Shown here one piece after another: positions 1 to 8,865 of a DNA stretch of 64,000 nt. Under the pieces are notes generated by a model. The model was not told where the DNA came from. It saw only the letters and a list, made by a program, of their open reading frames with translations, and did not search any database. The DNA is taken from assembly GCF_005871185.1 (NCBI RefSeq), contig NZ_SWKN01000007.1, positions 372,001 to 436,000 on the forward strand, given 5' to 3'. Position 1 is the first letter of the stretch. Each line of letters starts with the position of its first letter. Source of the stretch: Limnobacter alexandrii (GTDB lineage: Bacteria; Pseudomonadota; Gammaproteobacteria; Burkholderiales; Burkholderiaceae_B). Both the position numbers and the translations under genes were made by a program.

Positions 1-464
1 AACCTTCAGCCAAAGGCAGTGATTCAATCGAATTTCGGGTGGCCGGGCACCCCGGTGTGACGCCCCAAGCCATTCAGAAGGTAGCCTCGGGCGGTGAACT
101 TGCGCGAATCAGCCTGGCGATCACTGTCAACACTGTCGAAAGCACTCCTGTTCCTACTTTGATTTTTGATGAAGTGGACAGCGGCATTGGGGGTGCAGTG
201 GCAGAGACTGTGGGCAAATACCTTCGTCTTCTTGCGAAAAACAAGCAGGTGCTGTGTGTCACCCACCTGCCGCAAGTTGCGGCACAAGGCCACAATCATT
301 TCCAGGTCAGCAAAGACATCTCAGCGCAAACAACGCGCTCAAAAATTGTGCAACTCGAAGCCAAAGCCCGAGTAGAAGAAATTGCAAGAATGCTGGGAGG
401 GCAAGTGATTACCGAGGCCACGCGCACGGCTGCGCATGAAATGATTGCCTCGGCAAACGCTTAA
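1..464 (+). CDS. recN: DNA repair protein RecN, C-terminal part (5' end outside window)
   Basis: This is the last ~153 residues of an SMC-like ATPase that acts in recombinational repair of double-strand breaks. The reading frame is open from base 3 and ends at TAA 462-464, so the gene begins before the window. Visible hallmarks are the ABC signature (KVASGGELARISLA), the Walker B and D-loop stretch (LIFDEVDSGIGG) and the conserved THLPQVAAQGH switch motif, in the order and spacing of RecN. The Walker A motif and coiled coil must lie upstream. It converges on fur with a 17-bp gap. The identification is firm; only the truncation by the window edge limits it. Confidence 0.96.
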   Translation, partial: PSAKGSDSIEFRVAGHPGVTPQAIQKVASGGELARISLAITVNTVESTPVPTLIFDEVDSGIGGAVAETVGKYLRLLAKNKQVLCVTHLPQVAAQGHNHFQVSKDISAQTTRSKIVQLEAKARVEEIARMLGGQVITEATRTAAHEMIASANA

Positions 465-481
465 CTTTACTCGCTGCTGAC

Positions 482-910
482 TTATTTGCGTCGGTTCTCG
501 CAGTCTTTTTTGGTGCAGGAACCGTAAAGCGACAAGGCGTGGTCATGAAGTTCGAAGCCGCGGTCTTTGGCAATCATTTTCTGGCGACGCTCAATTTCTT
601 CGTCAAAAAACTCGACCACCTTGCCACACTGCACACACACCAAATGGTCATGGTGTGCACCTTCATTCAGTTCAAACACTGATTTGCCGGTCTCAAAGTG
701 TTGACGGGCGAGTAAACCAGCCTGTTCAAACTGCGTTAAAACCCGGTAAACCGTGGCCAGGCCAATGTCCAGGTCTTCTTGCAGCAACAGTTTATAAACG
801 TCTTCAGCACTCAGGTGGCGATGTTGCCCGCTTTGGAACAATTCCAGAATTTTCATTCTTGGCAGCGTTGCCTTTAAACCAATGCTTTTTAGATCCGTTG
901 CTGTAGTCAT
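482..910 (-). CDS. fur: Ferric uptake regulator Fur
   Basis: A 142-residue metal-dependent repressor that senses iron and controls iron uptake and storage genes. The N-terminal two-thirds form the winged helix ([22 protein letters not shown]). The C-terminal part carries the metal sites: HHDH at 86-89, C92-x-x-C95, H122/H124 and a second Cys pair C132/C137. An ATG further upstream would add 41 residues not found in the family, so the start is placed at 908-910, where [13 protein letters not shown] matches the usual Fur N terminus. It diverges from bamE, the common fur-bamE arrangement of betaproteobacteria. I found no convincing Fur box in the intergenic gap. Confidence 0.96.
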   Translation of the reverse strand: MTTATDLKSIGLKATLPRMKILELFQSGQHRHLSAEDVYKLLLQEDLDIGLATVYRVLTQFEQAGLLARQHFETGKSVFELNEGAHHDHLVCVQCGKVVEFFDEEIERRQKMIAKDRGFELHDHALSLYGSCTKKDCENRRK

Positions 911-1032
911 GAGTTTGGTACCATTCTGAGGCTTAATCGAGTTCAAGTAGCTTATGATAACGCCTTTGCAGGACATGTTAGCGCACCGATTAAGGTACTC
1001 TGTTCCCACTTCACATGCGAATTCACAAAACA

Positions 1033-1524
1033 ATGCGTATTTTACGACTGAATTTGATTCTTTGCTCGGCCTTGGCCCTAGGGGTTTCCGCGTGTTCCAT
1101 CATTCCGGACAACTATGTGCCCTCCTTTGTCAAACCCTACAAGTTTGACATTCAACAGGGTAACTTCGTCACCCAGCAAGACGTTGCCAGGCTACAAGTG
1201 GGCATGACCAAAGAACAGGTTCGCTTCATTCTTGGCACACCGTTGTTGAATGACGCCTTTCACGCCAACCGCTGGGATTACGTGTACCGCTTGCTGCGCG
1301 CCGACGGCCAAACCACGCAATCACGTTACACGGTCATTTTCGAGAATGAGCGCCTGGCTCGCCACGGTGGCGAGAACCTGCCCGCCAGCCCCACTGATTT
1401 GCTGGGTCCGGACAGCGCCACCAAAGTGCCAACCGAACCTTTGCCATCGGAAAAACCAGCCAAAGACATCCAGGATTCTGAATCTGCAGTGGGCGGCACA
1501 GACCGCGCACCCGTACTTAAATAA
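1033..1524 (+). CDS. bamE: Outer membrane assembly lipoprotein BamE (SmpA/OmlA)
   Basis: A small lipoprotein subunit of the BAM complex, which inserts beta-barrel proteins into the outer membrane. The N terminus is a lipoprotein signal peptide with lipobox LGVSAC and the acylated Cys at residue 21 from this start. The SmpA/OmlA domain follows ([17 protein letters not shown], then WDYVYRL). The tail after ~residue 120 is Pro/Ser/Lys-rich and probably disordered. An in-frame ATG at 1015 would lengthen the signal peptide by six residues; neither start has a clear Shine-Dalgarno. The gene ends 6 bp before dapB, so the two are probably co-transcribed. Confidence 0.93.
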   Translation: MRILRLNLILCSALALGVSACSIIPDNYVPSFVKPYKFDIQQGNFVTQQDVARLQVGMTKEQVRFILGTPLLNDAFHANRWDYVYRLLRADGQTTQSRYTVIFENERLARHGGENLPASPTDLLGPDSATKVPTEPLPSEKPAKDIQDSESAVGGTDRAPVLK

Positions 1525-1530
1525 CACGCC

Positions 1531-2349
1531 ATGACTAAGCCAATTCAAATTGCGATTGCCGGCGCCAGCGGGCGTATGGGCAAAACACTGATCGAAGCCA
1601 TTCTGAACCACCCCGACTGCGAACTCGCTGGTGCTTTTGATCAAGCGGGGTCGCCCAGCATTGGTCGCGATGCAGGTGATTTCATGGGTATTTCCTCGGG
1701 TGTGCTGGTCACTGACAATCCAGACACCGCTTTGATCAATGCCGATATCCTGATCGACTTCACCCGCCCTGAAGGCACATTACAACACTTGGCGTTGTGC
1801 GAAAAACACGGCGTCAAGGCTGTGATTGGCACCACCGGGTTTGAACCCAAGCAATTGGAAGCATTGAAAAAAGCTTCTGAGAAGGTTGCCATGGTGTGGT
1901 CGCCCAATATGGCGGTCGGCGTGAATGCCACATTCAAACTGCTTGAAGTGGCCGCTAAAATTTTGTCACAAGGCTATGACATCGAAGTCATTGAAGCACA
2001 CCACAGCAAAAAAGTGGACGCTCCTTCAGGTACCGCGCTTCGCATGGGTGAAGTGGTGGCCAAGGGCATGGGAGTTGATCTTCAAGACGTGGGTGTGTTT
2101 GCACGCGAGGGCATTACCGGCGAGCGTAAGGCAGGCACCATCGGCTTTTCGACCATCCGCGGTGGCGACATTGTAGGCGACCACACGGTGCTGTTTGCCG
2201 GCATCGGGGAGCGCATTGAAATTACGCACAAGTCATCAAGCCGCATGACCTATGCACAGGGCTCAATTCGCGCTGCGAGGTTTTTGATTGAGCACGAAAA
2301 AGGTTTGTTTGACATGCAAGACGTGTTGGGCCTGAAAACTTTGTTTTAA
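1531..2349 (+). CDS. dapB: 4-hydroxy-tetrahydrodipicolinate reductase
   Basis: DapB reduces 4-hydroxy-tetrahydrodipicolinate with NAD(P)H in the lysine/diaminopimelate pathway, feeding peptidoglycan and lysine synthesis in the cytoplasm. The 272-residue length is typical. The dinucleotide-binding loop GASGRMG lies at residues 11-17. The catalytic and substrate-binding signature [15 protein letters not shown] lies at about 155-169, with the HH pair at 157-158 and a Lys at 161. The C terminus (GLKTLF) is also typical of the family. It follows bamE by 6 bp. Confidence 0.97.
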   Translation: MTKPIQIAIAGASGRMGKTLIEAILNHPDCELAGAFDQAGSPSIGRDAGDFMGISSGVLVTDNPDTALINADILIDFTRPEGTLQHLALCEKHGVKAVIGTTGFEPKQLEALKKASEKVAMVWSPNMAVGVNATFKLLEVAAKILSQGYDIEVIEAHHSKKVDAPSGTALRMGEVVAKGMGVDLQDVGVFAREGITGERKAGTIGFSTIRGGDIVGDHTVLFAGIGERIEITHKSSSRMTYAQGSIRAARFLIEHEKGLFDMQDVLGLKTLF

Positions 2350-2453
2350 CCTAAAGCGAAACTGTAGTAGATTGCTGTAAGCAACTGTATAGTCAAGTTA
2401 AAATACCAACAACAGCAACCCTCGGGACTATTGCCCGAAGACGGAGCCAGCCA

Positions 2454-2681
2454 ATGACGCAATCACTGCTTGCGAAACTCGACGAACTTCAAGTCAAAGT
2501 ATCCAGTCTGGCCAAAGCACTTGAGCAAAGCCGGCATGAAGGAAAGTCGGCCAAGGATCAAATTGAAGCCCTGCGCCGAGAAAACGAACAGCTCCACAAG
2601 AAAGTGAATCACGCACAGGGTCAAATCAACCAAATGTTGAACCAATGGTTCCCTGAACTTGAATTGAATTCGGAGGAATAA
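2454..2681 (+). CDS. Small coiled-coil protein, ZapB-like (TIGR02449-type)
   Basis: A 75-residue, almost wholly helical protein with heptad spacing of Leu/Val (LAKLDELQVKVSSLAKAL) and a charged middle. It sits directly before zapA, its stop codon abutting the TTG start of zapA. Small coiled-coil proteins in this position are known in beta- and gammaproteobacteria and are usually annotated as ZapB-like cell-division factors. Position and coiled-coil character support a role at the Z ring, but the sequence is too short and low in information to prove orthology to E. coli ZapB. No membrane segment or signal peptide is seen. Confidence 0.75.
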   Translation: MTQSLLAKLDELQVKVSSLAKALEQSRHEGKSAKDQIEALRRENEQLHKKVNHAQGQINQMLNQWFPELELNSEE

Positions 2682-3017
2682 TTGGAAGCACTTGACGTCA
2701 AAATCATGGGCAGGGAATTTAGAATCGCCTGCAAGCCCGACGAACGCGCTGCCTTGCAGCAGGCGGTCAATATCGTAGAAACAAAAATGTCCAGCATCCG
2801 CAACACCGGCAAGGTGGTTGGGCTCGATAAAATCGCGGTCATGGCGGCGTTACAAATTGCGCACGAATCACTCGTAGGAAGTAATCCTTCCAACCCCGTT
2901 TTAGGACTGGACATTGAGACGATTGAGCGTAAAATCGAGGCTATTGAACAAATGGTCGATGGCAGCCTGAATAGTTCGGGTGCAAGCAAGCCCAAAAATG
3001 CCGATTTGTTCGAGTAA
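2682..3017 (+). CDS. zapA: Cell division protein ZapA
   Basis: ZapA binds FtsZ and bundles protofilaments at the division ring. The 111-residue protein has the expected globular N-terminal head (LDVKIMGREFRIACKPDE), then helices with the conserved MAALQIAHE stretch, and a C-terminal coiled coil. The start is TTG at 2682, immediately after the upstream stop and preceded by GGAGGAA; no ATG lies near the proper N terminus, so TTG is accepted. It is followed by 6S RNA, an arrangement conserved across many proteobacteria. Confidence 0.92.
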   Translation: MEALDVKIMGREFRIACKPDERAALQQAVNIVETKMSSIRNTGKVVGLDKIAVMAALQIAHESLVGSNPSNPVLGLDIETIERKIEAIEQMVDGSLNSSGASKPKNADLFE

Positions 3018-3030
3018 AGAATTTTGTTTT

Positions 3031-3208
3031 ATCTCTGCCGTGTCTGTATTGGCCAGCATTCCGTGAACCAATATTTGTGATCCCGGTTGCGGATTTTTCA
3101 GGGTCGGTGTGATTCCCTCTTAGTCAGGGAAACCTAAAGGCCCTAACACTGCGACCCACTTGAACCTTAGGTTCAGGGATCGGGCCAGTATGGCATCGGC
3201 AGAGACCC
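3031..3208 (+). ncRNA. ssrS: 6S RNA (ssrS)
   Basis: 6S RNA binds the sigma70 RNA polymerase holoenzyme by mimicking an open promoter and dampens transcription in stationary phase. The ends of the segment pair (ATCTCTGCCG at the 5' side with CGGCAGAGA at the 3' side) to form the closing stem. The 3' half contains ACTTGAACCTTAGGTTCAGG and CGGGCCAGTATGGCATC, which match known 6S RNAs closely. Its place directly behind zapA is the classical one. The ends are set from the closing stem and could be off by a few bases. Confidence 0.93.
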
Positions 3209-3216
3209 CACACCGG

Positions 3217-3251
3217 GGCGATTGAACACAGGTTCAATCGCCTCTTTTTTT
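3217..3251 (+). terminator. Rho-independent terminator behind 6S RNA
   Basis: A perfect 11-bp stem (GGCGATTGAAC with GTTCAATCGCC) closes a four-base ACAG loop and is followed by a T-rich run. It separates the 6S RNA transcript from the exporter gene downstream. Confidence 0.88.
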
Positions 3252-3287
3252 ATTCATTTCAGCCTTAAACCAAACAATTCAATCATC

Positions 3288-4100
3288 ATGTTCGATCCGG
3301 TTTTCATAGTTTCACTGCTTGTCTTGGGCGTGGTCAGCGGCGTGTTGGCAGGTCTCTTGGGTATTGGGGGTGGCATGTTGCTGGTGCCCTTTCTTACCTT
3401 TCTGATGGTGAGCCAGGGAGTGCCTGTGGAGCATGTGGTGCACTCCTCCATTGCCACTTCACTGGCCATCATCATGTTCACCAGTATTTCCAGCATGCGT
3501 GCGCACCACAAAGCGGGCGCAGTGCGGTGGGACATCGTGAAGTTTCTCACACCGGGTATTCTGGTTGGCGGCTTTGTGGGGTCCAAAGTGGTGTCATATT
3601 TGCCTACCAAAGAACTGGCCTTGGTTTTTGGTGCATTCGTCATTTTCTCTGCCTACCAAATGTACGCCGACAAAAAACCAAAACCAACACGCACATTGCC
3701 AGGCAAAGCAGGCTTGGCGGGCGTGGGCAGTGTTATCGGGGCGGCGTCAGCCATTGTGGGTGCCGGGGGCGGTTTCTTGTCCGTGCCCTTCATGGTGTGG
3801 AGCAACATCAATTTGCGCAATGCGGTGGCAACTTCCGCCGCACTGGGCTTTCCAATTGCGGTTTTTTCAAGTGTTGCCTATGTGATCAATGGTCAACATT
3901 TGCAAGGCATGCCCACCGGCTCACTGGGCTATGTGTACTTGCCTGCAGTGGCCTGCGTGGCGGCAATGAGTGTGTTGTTCGCACCCTATGGCGCAAGGCT
4001 GGCACACACACTGCCGGTTAAAAAGATCAAGCGCATTTTCGCCCTGCTGCTGTCCTTTATTGCCTTGTCGATGATTTACAAGGCCGTTACGGGCTTCTGA
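3288..4100 (+). CDS. TauE/SafE-family (TSUP) sulfite/organosulfonate exporter-like membrane protein
   Basis: A 270-residue inner-membrane protein with about eight hydrophobic segments. It has the internal duplication typical of the TSUP family: a glycine-rich GLLGIGGGMLLVPFL motif near residue 25 and a matching AIVGAGGGFLSVPFM motif near 155. Family members move sulfite, sulfoacetate, thiosulfate or similar small anions; the substrate here cannot be read from sequence. The start is ATG 3288; upstream in-frame codons would fall in the 6S terminator hairpin and add a tail foreign to the family. It converges on lgt. Confidence 0.88.
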   Translation: MFDPVFIVSLLVLGVVSGVLAGLLGIGGGMLLVPFLTFLMVSQGVPVEHVVHSSIATSLAIIMFTSISSMRAHHKAGAVRWDIVKFLTPGILVGGFVGSKVVSYLPTKELALVFGAFVIFSAYQMYADKKPKPTRTLPGKAGLAGVGSVIGAASAIVGAGGGFLSVPFMVWSNINLRNAVATSAALGFPIAVFSSVAYVINGQHLQGMPTGSLGYVYLPAVACVAAMSVLFAPYGARLAHTLPVKKIKRIFALLLSFIALSMIYKAVTGF

Positions 4101-4117
4101 AGCAGAGTCGAGCCCAC

Positions 4118-4142
4118 AAGCGTGGCTTTATTTGCCACGCTT
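4118..4142. other. Perfect 9-bp hairpin between convergent gene ends
   Basis: AAGCGTGGC and GCCACGCTT pair perfectly around a seven-base loop, and the loop contains the lgt stop codon. There is no T-run on either side. It could protect or end the transcripts of the two convergent genes, but it is not a standard Rho-independent terminator. Confidence 0.5.
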
Positions 4143-4976
4143 GCTGCCCTTGCCAGCTTTCGCTTGGGCAGCTTCCAGAGCGGTCATCGTCTCGAAACCA
4201 GTCGGCTTGTTCCTCGACCAGGCCAACAAAGCGAACCCGCCCAGAATCATCGGCACGCACAGCCATTGGCCCATGGAAAGACCCAGTGACAGTGTTCCCA
4301 AAAAGCGGTCTGGTTCGCGGGCATACTCCACTACAAACCGGGCTGCGCCGTAGCCAATCAAGAACCAGGCAGACACTGCCGCGCGTGGGCGCGGCTTGCT
4401 GGCAAACCACCACAGGCCGATAAACAGCGCAATGCCTTCCAGGCTCATTTGGTACAACTGCGAAGGGTGGCGCGCAATGGCATCCCCGGCTTGCGGAAAC
4501 ACCACGCCCCACCAACCTTCTGTGGGCCTGCCCCACAGTTCACCATTGATAAAATTACCCAAGCGCCCCAGTGCCAAACCTATTGGTACGGCTGGCGCCA
4601 CAAAATCCATCACATCAAAAAATTTCCAGCCTTTGTATTTGCCATAGATAAAACACACCAGCAACACGCCCAGAAAGCCACCGTGGAACGACATGCCGCC
4701 TTCCCAAATTGCGAGAATTTCGCCCGGGTTGACCATGTAATAGTCGGGTTTGTAAAAAAACACATAACCGAGGCGCCCACCCAGAATTACCCCCAAGACA
4801 GCCCAGGTCAGCATATTGTCGACATCGCTCATCTTGATGGCGGGAAACAGGTGTAATCGACGTTTGGCCAACATGATGAAGGCCACAAAGGCCAGCAAAT
4901 ACATCAAACCGTACCAGCGAATGGCGACAGGGCCGATCGAGATGGCAATGGGGTCGAATTCAGGATGTACAAACAT
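4128..4976 (-). CDS. lgt: Prolipoprotein diacylglyceryl transferase Lgt
   Basis: Lgt transfers diacylglycerol from phosphatidylglycerol to the lipobox Cys of prolipoproteins, the first step of lipoprotein maturation in the inner membrane. The 282-residue protein has several membrane segments, the N-terminal IRWYGLMYL motif, the Lgt signature [15 protein letters not shown] and HPSQLYQ. The start at 4974-4976 ([11 protein letters not shown]) matches the family; an upstream in-frame ATG would add 23 residues without precedent. The C-terminal tail is Lys/Gly-rich. Confidence 0.96.
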   Translation of the reverse strand: MFVHPEFDPIAISIGPVAIRWYGLMYLLAFVAFIMLAKRRLHLFPAIKMSDVDNMLTWAVLGVILGGRLGYVFFYKPDYYMVNPGEILAIWEGGMSFHGGFLGVLLVCFIYGKYKGWKFFDVMDFVAPAVPIGLALGRLGNFINGELWGRPTEGWWGVVFPQAGDAIARHPSQLYQMSLEGIALFIGLWWFASKPRPRAAVSAWFLIGYGAARFVVEYAREPDRFLGTLSLGLSMGQWLCVPMILGGFALLAWSRNKPTGFETMTALEAAQAKAGKGSKRGK

Positions 4977-5120
4977 GGAAAGCCCGGAATGTAAAAAACC
5001 GTTCAATTGTACTGCCCTAGGGACTACCCTTTGATGAATGAGCACCTTCCTGCGTCCAGTGGAGCATCATAAAATGGTAAATTCTCGTTTTGAATCCAAT
5101 TCCACCTGCGAGCTTTTGCA

Positions 5121-6809
5121 ATGAGCATCAATCGACGTTCCAAGAACATCACCCAGGGCGTGGCCCGTTCGCCCAACCGTGCAATGTACTTTGCCATGGG
5201 CTACAAAGACGAAGACTTCAACAACCCCATGATTGGCATTGCCAACGGGCACTCCACCATCACGCCATGCAACAGCGGCTTGCAGCCCTTGGCCGATGCT
5301 GCAGTGAAAGCGGTGAAAGACGCGGGTGGCAACCCACAAATTTTCGGCACCCCCACCATTTCTGATGGTATGAGCATGGGCACCGAGGGCATGAAGTACT
5401 CGCTGGTTAGCCGTGAGGTCATCGCAGACTGTATCGAAACTGCAGTGCAAGGCCAGTGGATGGATGGCGTGCTGGTGATCGGAGGCTGCGACAAGAACAT
5501 GCCCGGCGGCATGATTGGCATGGCCCGAATGAACGTGCCCGGTATTTACGTGTACGGCGGCACCATCAAGCCCGGGCGCTACAAAGGCAAAGACCTGACC
5601 ATCGTGTCTGCCTTTGAAGCCGTGGGCGAATTCACGGCTGGCCGCATGAGCGAGGAAGACTTCAAGGGCATTGAAAAAAATGCCTGCCCAAGCTCTGGTT
5701 CCTGTGGTGGCATGTACACAGCCAACACCATGAGTTCAGCGTTTGAGGCTTTGGGCATGAGCCTGCCCTATTCCAGCACCATGTCGAACATTGATGCGGA
5801 AAAGGTGACTTCAACAGAAGAATCAGCCCGCGTGCTGATCGAAGCGGTTCGCAATGACTTGAAACCCCGCGACATCATCACCAAAAAGTCGATTGAAAAT
5901 GCAGTGGCTGTGCTGATGGCCACGGGTGGATCAACCAACGCAGTGCTTCACTTCCTGGCCATTGCGAAAGCAGCAGACGTCGCCTGGAGTTACGAAGACT
6001 TCGAACGCGTGCGCCTGCGTACACCTGTCATTTGCAACCTGAAGCCTTCCGGCCAGTATGTTGCAACCGACCTGCACGATGCTGGCGGCATTCCCCAGGT
6101 TATGAAAGTATTGCTGGATGCAGGCCTGCTGCACGGCGATTGCATCACCATTACCGGCAAAACCATTGCGGAAACACTGGCCGATATTCCTTCTGTGCCC
6201 CGCGCCGATCAAAACGTGATCATGCCGATTGAAAAAGCCCTGTACAAGCAAGGCCACTTGGCAATTCTGAAGGGCAACCTAGCCCCCGAAGGTGCTGTGG
6301 CCAAAATTACCGGCTTGAAAAACCCGGTGATTACCGGCCCAGCCAAAGTATTCGACGACGAACAAAGCGCGATGGACGCAATTTTGGGCGACAAGATCAA
6401 AGACGGCGATGTGATTATTCTTCGTTACCTGGGCCCCAAAGGCGGCCCCGGCATGCCTGAAATGTTGGCACCCACCTCTGCCATTATTGGCAAAGGTTTG
6501 GGCGAGACAGTGGGCCTGATTACTGACGGTCGTTTCTCCGGCGGCACTTGGGGTATGGTGGTTGGTCACGTTGCACCGGAAGCCTACGTGGGCGGCCCGA
6601 TCGCACTGATCAAGGAAGGCGATTCCATTACCATGGATGCACACCAAAAGTTGCTACAAATCAATGTAAGCGATGAAGAATTGGCGAAGCGCCGCGAAAG
6701 CTGGGTGAAGCCGAAGCCACGCTACACCACCGGTGTACTGGCCAAATTCGCAGCCTTGGCCAGCAGTGCCAGCAAAGGCGCAGTAACCGATGGCGATCTC
6801 GACCTGTAA
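5121..6809 (+). CDS. ilvD: Dihydroxy-acid dehydratase IlvD
   Basis: IlvD dehydrates 2,3-dihydroxy-isovalerate and its methylvalerate analogue in valine, isoleucine and leucine synthesis. The length of 562 residues is normal. Three Cys expected to hold the Fe-S cluster are visible: C50 (STITPCNSG), C123 ([10 protein letters not shown]) and C195 ([13 protein letters not shown]). The C-terminal signature [19 protein letters not shown] is also present. It stands alone, with lgt diverging upstream and a hairpin terminator 25 bp downstream. Confidence 0.97.
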   Translation: MSINRRSKNITQGVARSPNRAMYFAMGYKDEDFNNPMIGIANGHSTITPCNSGLQPLADAAVKAVKDAGGNPQIFGTPTISDGMSMGTEGMKYSLVSREVIADCIETAVQGQWMDGVLVIGGCDKNMPGGMIGMARMNVPGIYVYGGTIKPGRYKGKDLTIVSAFEAVGEFTAGRMSEEDFKGIEKNACPSSGSCGGMYTANTMSSAFEALGMSLPYSSTMSNIDAEKVTSTEESARVLIEAVRNDLKPRDIITKKSIENAVAVLMATGGSTNAVLHFLAIAKAADVAWSYEDFERVRLRTPVICNLKPSGQYVATDLHDAGGIPQVMKVLLDAGLLHGDCITITGKTIAETLADIPSVPRADQNVIMPIEKALYKQGHLAILKGNLAPEGAVAKITGLKNPVITGPAKVFDDEQSAMDAILGDKIKDGDVIILRYLGPKGGPGMPEMLAPTSAIIGKGLGETVGLITDGRFSGGTWGMVVGHVAPEAYVGGPIALIKEGDSITMDAHQKLLQINVSDEELAKRRESWVKPKPRYTTGVLAKFAALASSASKGAVTDGDLDL

Positions 6810-6822
6810 ACCTGCGAATGCG

Positions 6823-7074
6823 TTACCTCAATGGAAAACCCTGGCGCTGGCGTCGGGGTTTTTTGTTGTTGAAATTTCGAATTCGTACCTCTAGCTGGCG
6901 CTTTCTAAATTGCTGCCGACGAACATCCAAACCAAGCCAGGGCTCGAAAAGCTCGAACCAGCAAACGGCCAAGAGAAAAGGCAAAGCGATAGAAAACCAT
7001 TCCCAGTTGGTCACGGGATGCACACCGCCAAGTTTCATTGAAAGCAAAAGGATGCCCAGAAGGATAAAAATCAT
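6823..7074 (-). CDS. Small Trp-rich membrane protein (TIGR04438-like)
   Basis: An 83-residue protein with two hydrophobic segments (MIFILLGILLLSMKLGGV and WFSIALPFLLAVCWFEL), several Trp residues and a strongly basic C terminus (KKPRRQRQ). This pattern fits the small Trp-rich protein family of betaproteobacteria, whose function is unknown. The start at 7072-7074 is chosen because members begin right at the first membrane segment; an ATG at 7095 would add seven residues. Its 3' end overlaps the terminator of the convergent ilvD. Confidence 0.65.
   Translation of the reverse strand: MIFILLGILLLSMKLGGVHPVTNWEWFSIALPFLLAVCWFELFEPWLGLDVRRQQFRKRQLEVRIRNFNNKKPRRQRQGFPLR
6835..6864 (+). terminator. 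Terminator behind ilvD
   Basis: AAAACCC pairs with GGGTTTT around a 14-base GC-rich loop, followed by further Ts. It lies 25 bp after the ilvD stop and inside the 3' end of the convergent small-protein gene. Confidence 0.6.
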
Positions 7075-7166
7075 GCTGTTTAACATGACAAACAACCGGG
7101 TTGTCTGCCAAAATGACGCCCGAGACGTTATTAATGTGATAACTGTAACAAAGTGAGGAGTTCAGT

Positions 7167-7475
7167 ATGATCAAGCAAATGGGTGTCTTGGCGATTGCAG
7201 CCACCATGGTTGCTCTACCGTTGTCTGCCAGCGCCGACGAAGCATTGGCCAAGAGCAAAGCCTGCTTGGCCTGCCACCAGGTTCAGAAAAAAGTAGTTGG
7301 CCCAGCCTTTAAAGACGTGGCTGCCAAGTACAAAGGTCAAGCAGGTGCGGAAGCCATGCTGGCCGGAAAAATCAAAAACGGTTCGAAAGGCAACTGGGGC
7401 CCAGTGCCCATGCCAGCCCAAAACGTGACCGAAGAAGAAGCCAAGAAATTGGCAGCTTGGGTGCTGGCTCTGTAA
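7167..7475 (+). CDS. Monoheme c-type cytochrome (c551/c552-like)
   Basis: A 102-residue periplasmic electron carrier. A Sec signal peptide of about 23 residues ends at SASA. The heme site CLACH lies at 33-37, and the likely axial Met is M82 in the GPVPMPAQ loop, the usual pattern of class I cytochromes c of the c551/c552 type (mature size near 80 residues). A good ribosome site (GTGAGGAG) precedes the ATG. It is monocistronic, ending in a strong bidirectional terminator. Confidence 0.9.
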   Translation: MIKQMGVLAIAATMVALPLSASADEALAKSKACLACHQVQKKVVGPAFKDVAAKYKGQAGAEAMLAGKIKNGSKGNWGPVPMPAQNVTEEEAKKLAAWVLAL

Positions 7476-7496
7476 TCACAGCCTGCAAACGAGTGA

Positions 7497-7528
7497 AAAA
7501 GCCAAGGTGTTGCGCCTTGGCTTTTTTT
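7497..7528. terminator. Bidirectional terminator between cytochrome c and livK
   Basis: AAAAGCCAAGG and CCTTGGCTTTT form an 11-bp stem with a seven-base loop, with an A-run before and a T-run after, so it can serve both convergent genes. Confidence 0.88.
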
Positions 7529-7542
7529 TCGTCAAGTACTCG

Positions 7543-8697
7543 CTAATTCACCACTTTCACCGGAAATTTGCCTTGAGGTCCATAGGAATTCAAGGTGACC
7601 GCTGCATTCAGTACATCGCCCACTTCGTCAAAGGCAATGGTCCCGATCACGCCTTCATATCGAATGTCTTTTAGCTTCGGAAGATACTTCTTGGGGTCTG
7701 CCGACTTTGCGTTTTTCATGGCTGTGCCCATGGCCATCACCGCGTCGTAAACAAAAGGTGCATAAACCTGAATGTCTGTCTTGAACTGGGCTTTGTACCT
7801 TTTCTCAAATGCAGGTCCGCCCGGCATTTTACTCAAAGCCATACCGCCCTCAGCGCAAAGTACGTTCGAGCCTACATTGTCGCCACCCAAACGCATCAAC
7901 TCTGCCGTGCAAATACCATCACCGCCAATCAGCTTTGCCCTGATACCCAACTGCTTCATCTGGCGCAACATAGGCCCTGCTTGCGCGTCCATGCCCCCGT
8001 AAAACACGAGATCAGGATTCACCCGCTTGACCGAGGTCAGAATAGCTGCAAAGTCGGTGGCCTTGTCGTTGGTGTAGTGTCGTTCCAGCACCTTGACGCC
8101 TTTGGCTTCCAACTGCTTTGTGAAAATATCGGCCAATGGTTGACCATACCCAGTGCGGTCGTCGATGACCACCACACGCTTGGCTTTCATTTCATCGACT
8201 GCGTACCTGGCCAAAGCAACGCCCAGGACGCCATCGTGCGCAATCACCCTGAACACCGACTCGAACCCCTGCCTGGTCACTTTCGGTGTAGTGGCTGATG
8301 GAGTAATTTGAGGAATGCCGCAATCGTAATAAATACGCGAAGCGGGAATGGTGGTGCCGCTGTTCAAATGCCCCACAATGCCATTGACCTTCATGTCGCA
8401 CAATTTTTGCGCAACGATTGCCCCGGTTTTCGGGTCGGCTGCATCGTCCTCTGAAATCAGCTGGAATTTTGCGGTGCCACCATCCAGTTGAATTTTCATT
8501 TTATTCAAATCATCAATGGCCAGCTTTGCACCCGATTCATTGTCTTTGCCATAGTGGGCCTGCGGACCTGAAAGGGGCGCAATGTGCCCAATTTTTACCA
8601 ACACGTCCTTGGCGCTCGCCGCACCGCTTGACAAGAACATCGACACTGACGCACACAACAGTGCATGTTTCAAAGGTCGAGAACGAGAAAAGCTCAT
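7543..8697 (-). CDS. Branched-chain amino-acid ABC transporter, periplasmic binding protein (LivK-like)
   Basis: A 384-residue periplasmic binding protein of the Leu/Ile/Val family (type I fold). A signal peptide of about 29 residues ends near GAASAKD. The mature N terminus has the family pattern VKIGHIAPLSGPQAHYGKD, followed by the GIVGHLNSGTTIPAS and IPQITPSATTP stretches typical of these receptors. The start at 8695-8697 has a GGAGGTG ribosome site; an upstream in-frame ATG would precede the signal peptide by 48 residues. It diverges from livHMGF, for which it is the obvious receptor. The ligand could be Leu/Ile/Val or another small amino acid or amide. Confidence 0.92.
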   Translation of the reverse strand: MSFSRSRPLKHALLCASVSMFLSSGAASAKDVLVKIGHIAPLSGPQAHYGKDNESGAKLAIDDLNKMKIQLDGGTAKFQLISEDDAADPKTGAIVAQKLCDMKVNGIVGHLNSGTTIPASRIYYDCGIPQITPSATTPKVTRQGFESVFRVIAHDGVLGVALARYAVDEMKAKRVVVIDDRTGYGQPLADIFTKQLEAKGVKVLERHYTNDKATDFAAILTSVKRVNPDLVFYGGMDAQAGPMLRQMKQLGIRAKLIGGDGICTAELMRLGGDNVGSNVLCAEGGMALSKMPGGPAFEKRYKAQFKTDIQVYAPFVYDAVMAMGTAMKNAKSADPKKYLPKLKDIRYEGVIGTIAFDEVGDVLNAAVTLNSYGPQGKFPVKVVN

Positions 8698-8865
8698 GAC
8701 CACCTCCAACTTGTTTTTATGATTAATTTGCTCAATGTAGCATCTAAACCGGTAATGGGTTTGCCTGTCAATTAACTGACTTCTTTGTGAATCAATGCAC
8801 GGTACTGGCTTGCGAATTGCTCTATTCTTTTTCCGACACACCTTATTTCAATTGCATCGGCGTAC

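Noticed and set aside
911-1032. Fur box between fur and bamE
   Set aside because: The AT-rich stretch around GCTTATGATAACGCC has only a few matches to the 19-bp consensus and no symmetry worth reporting.
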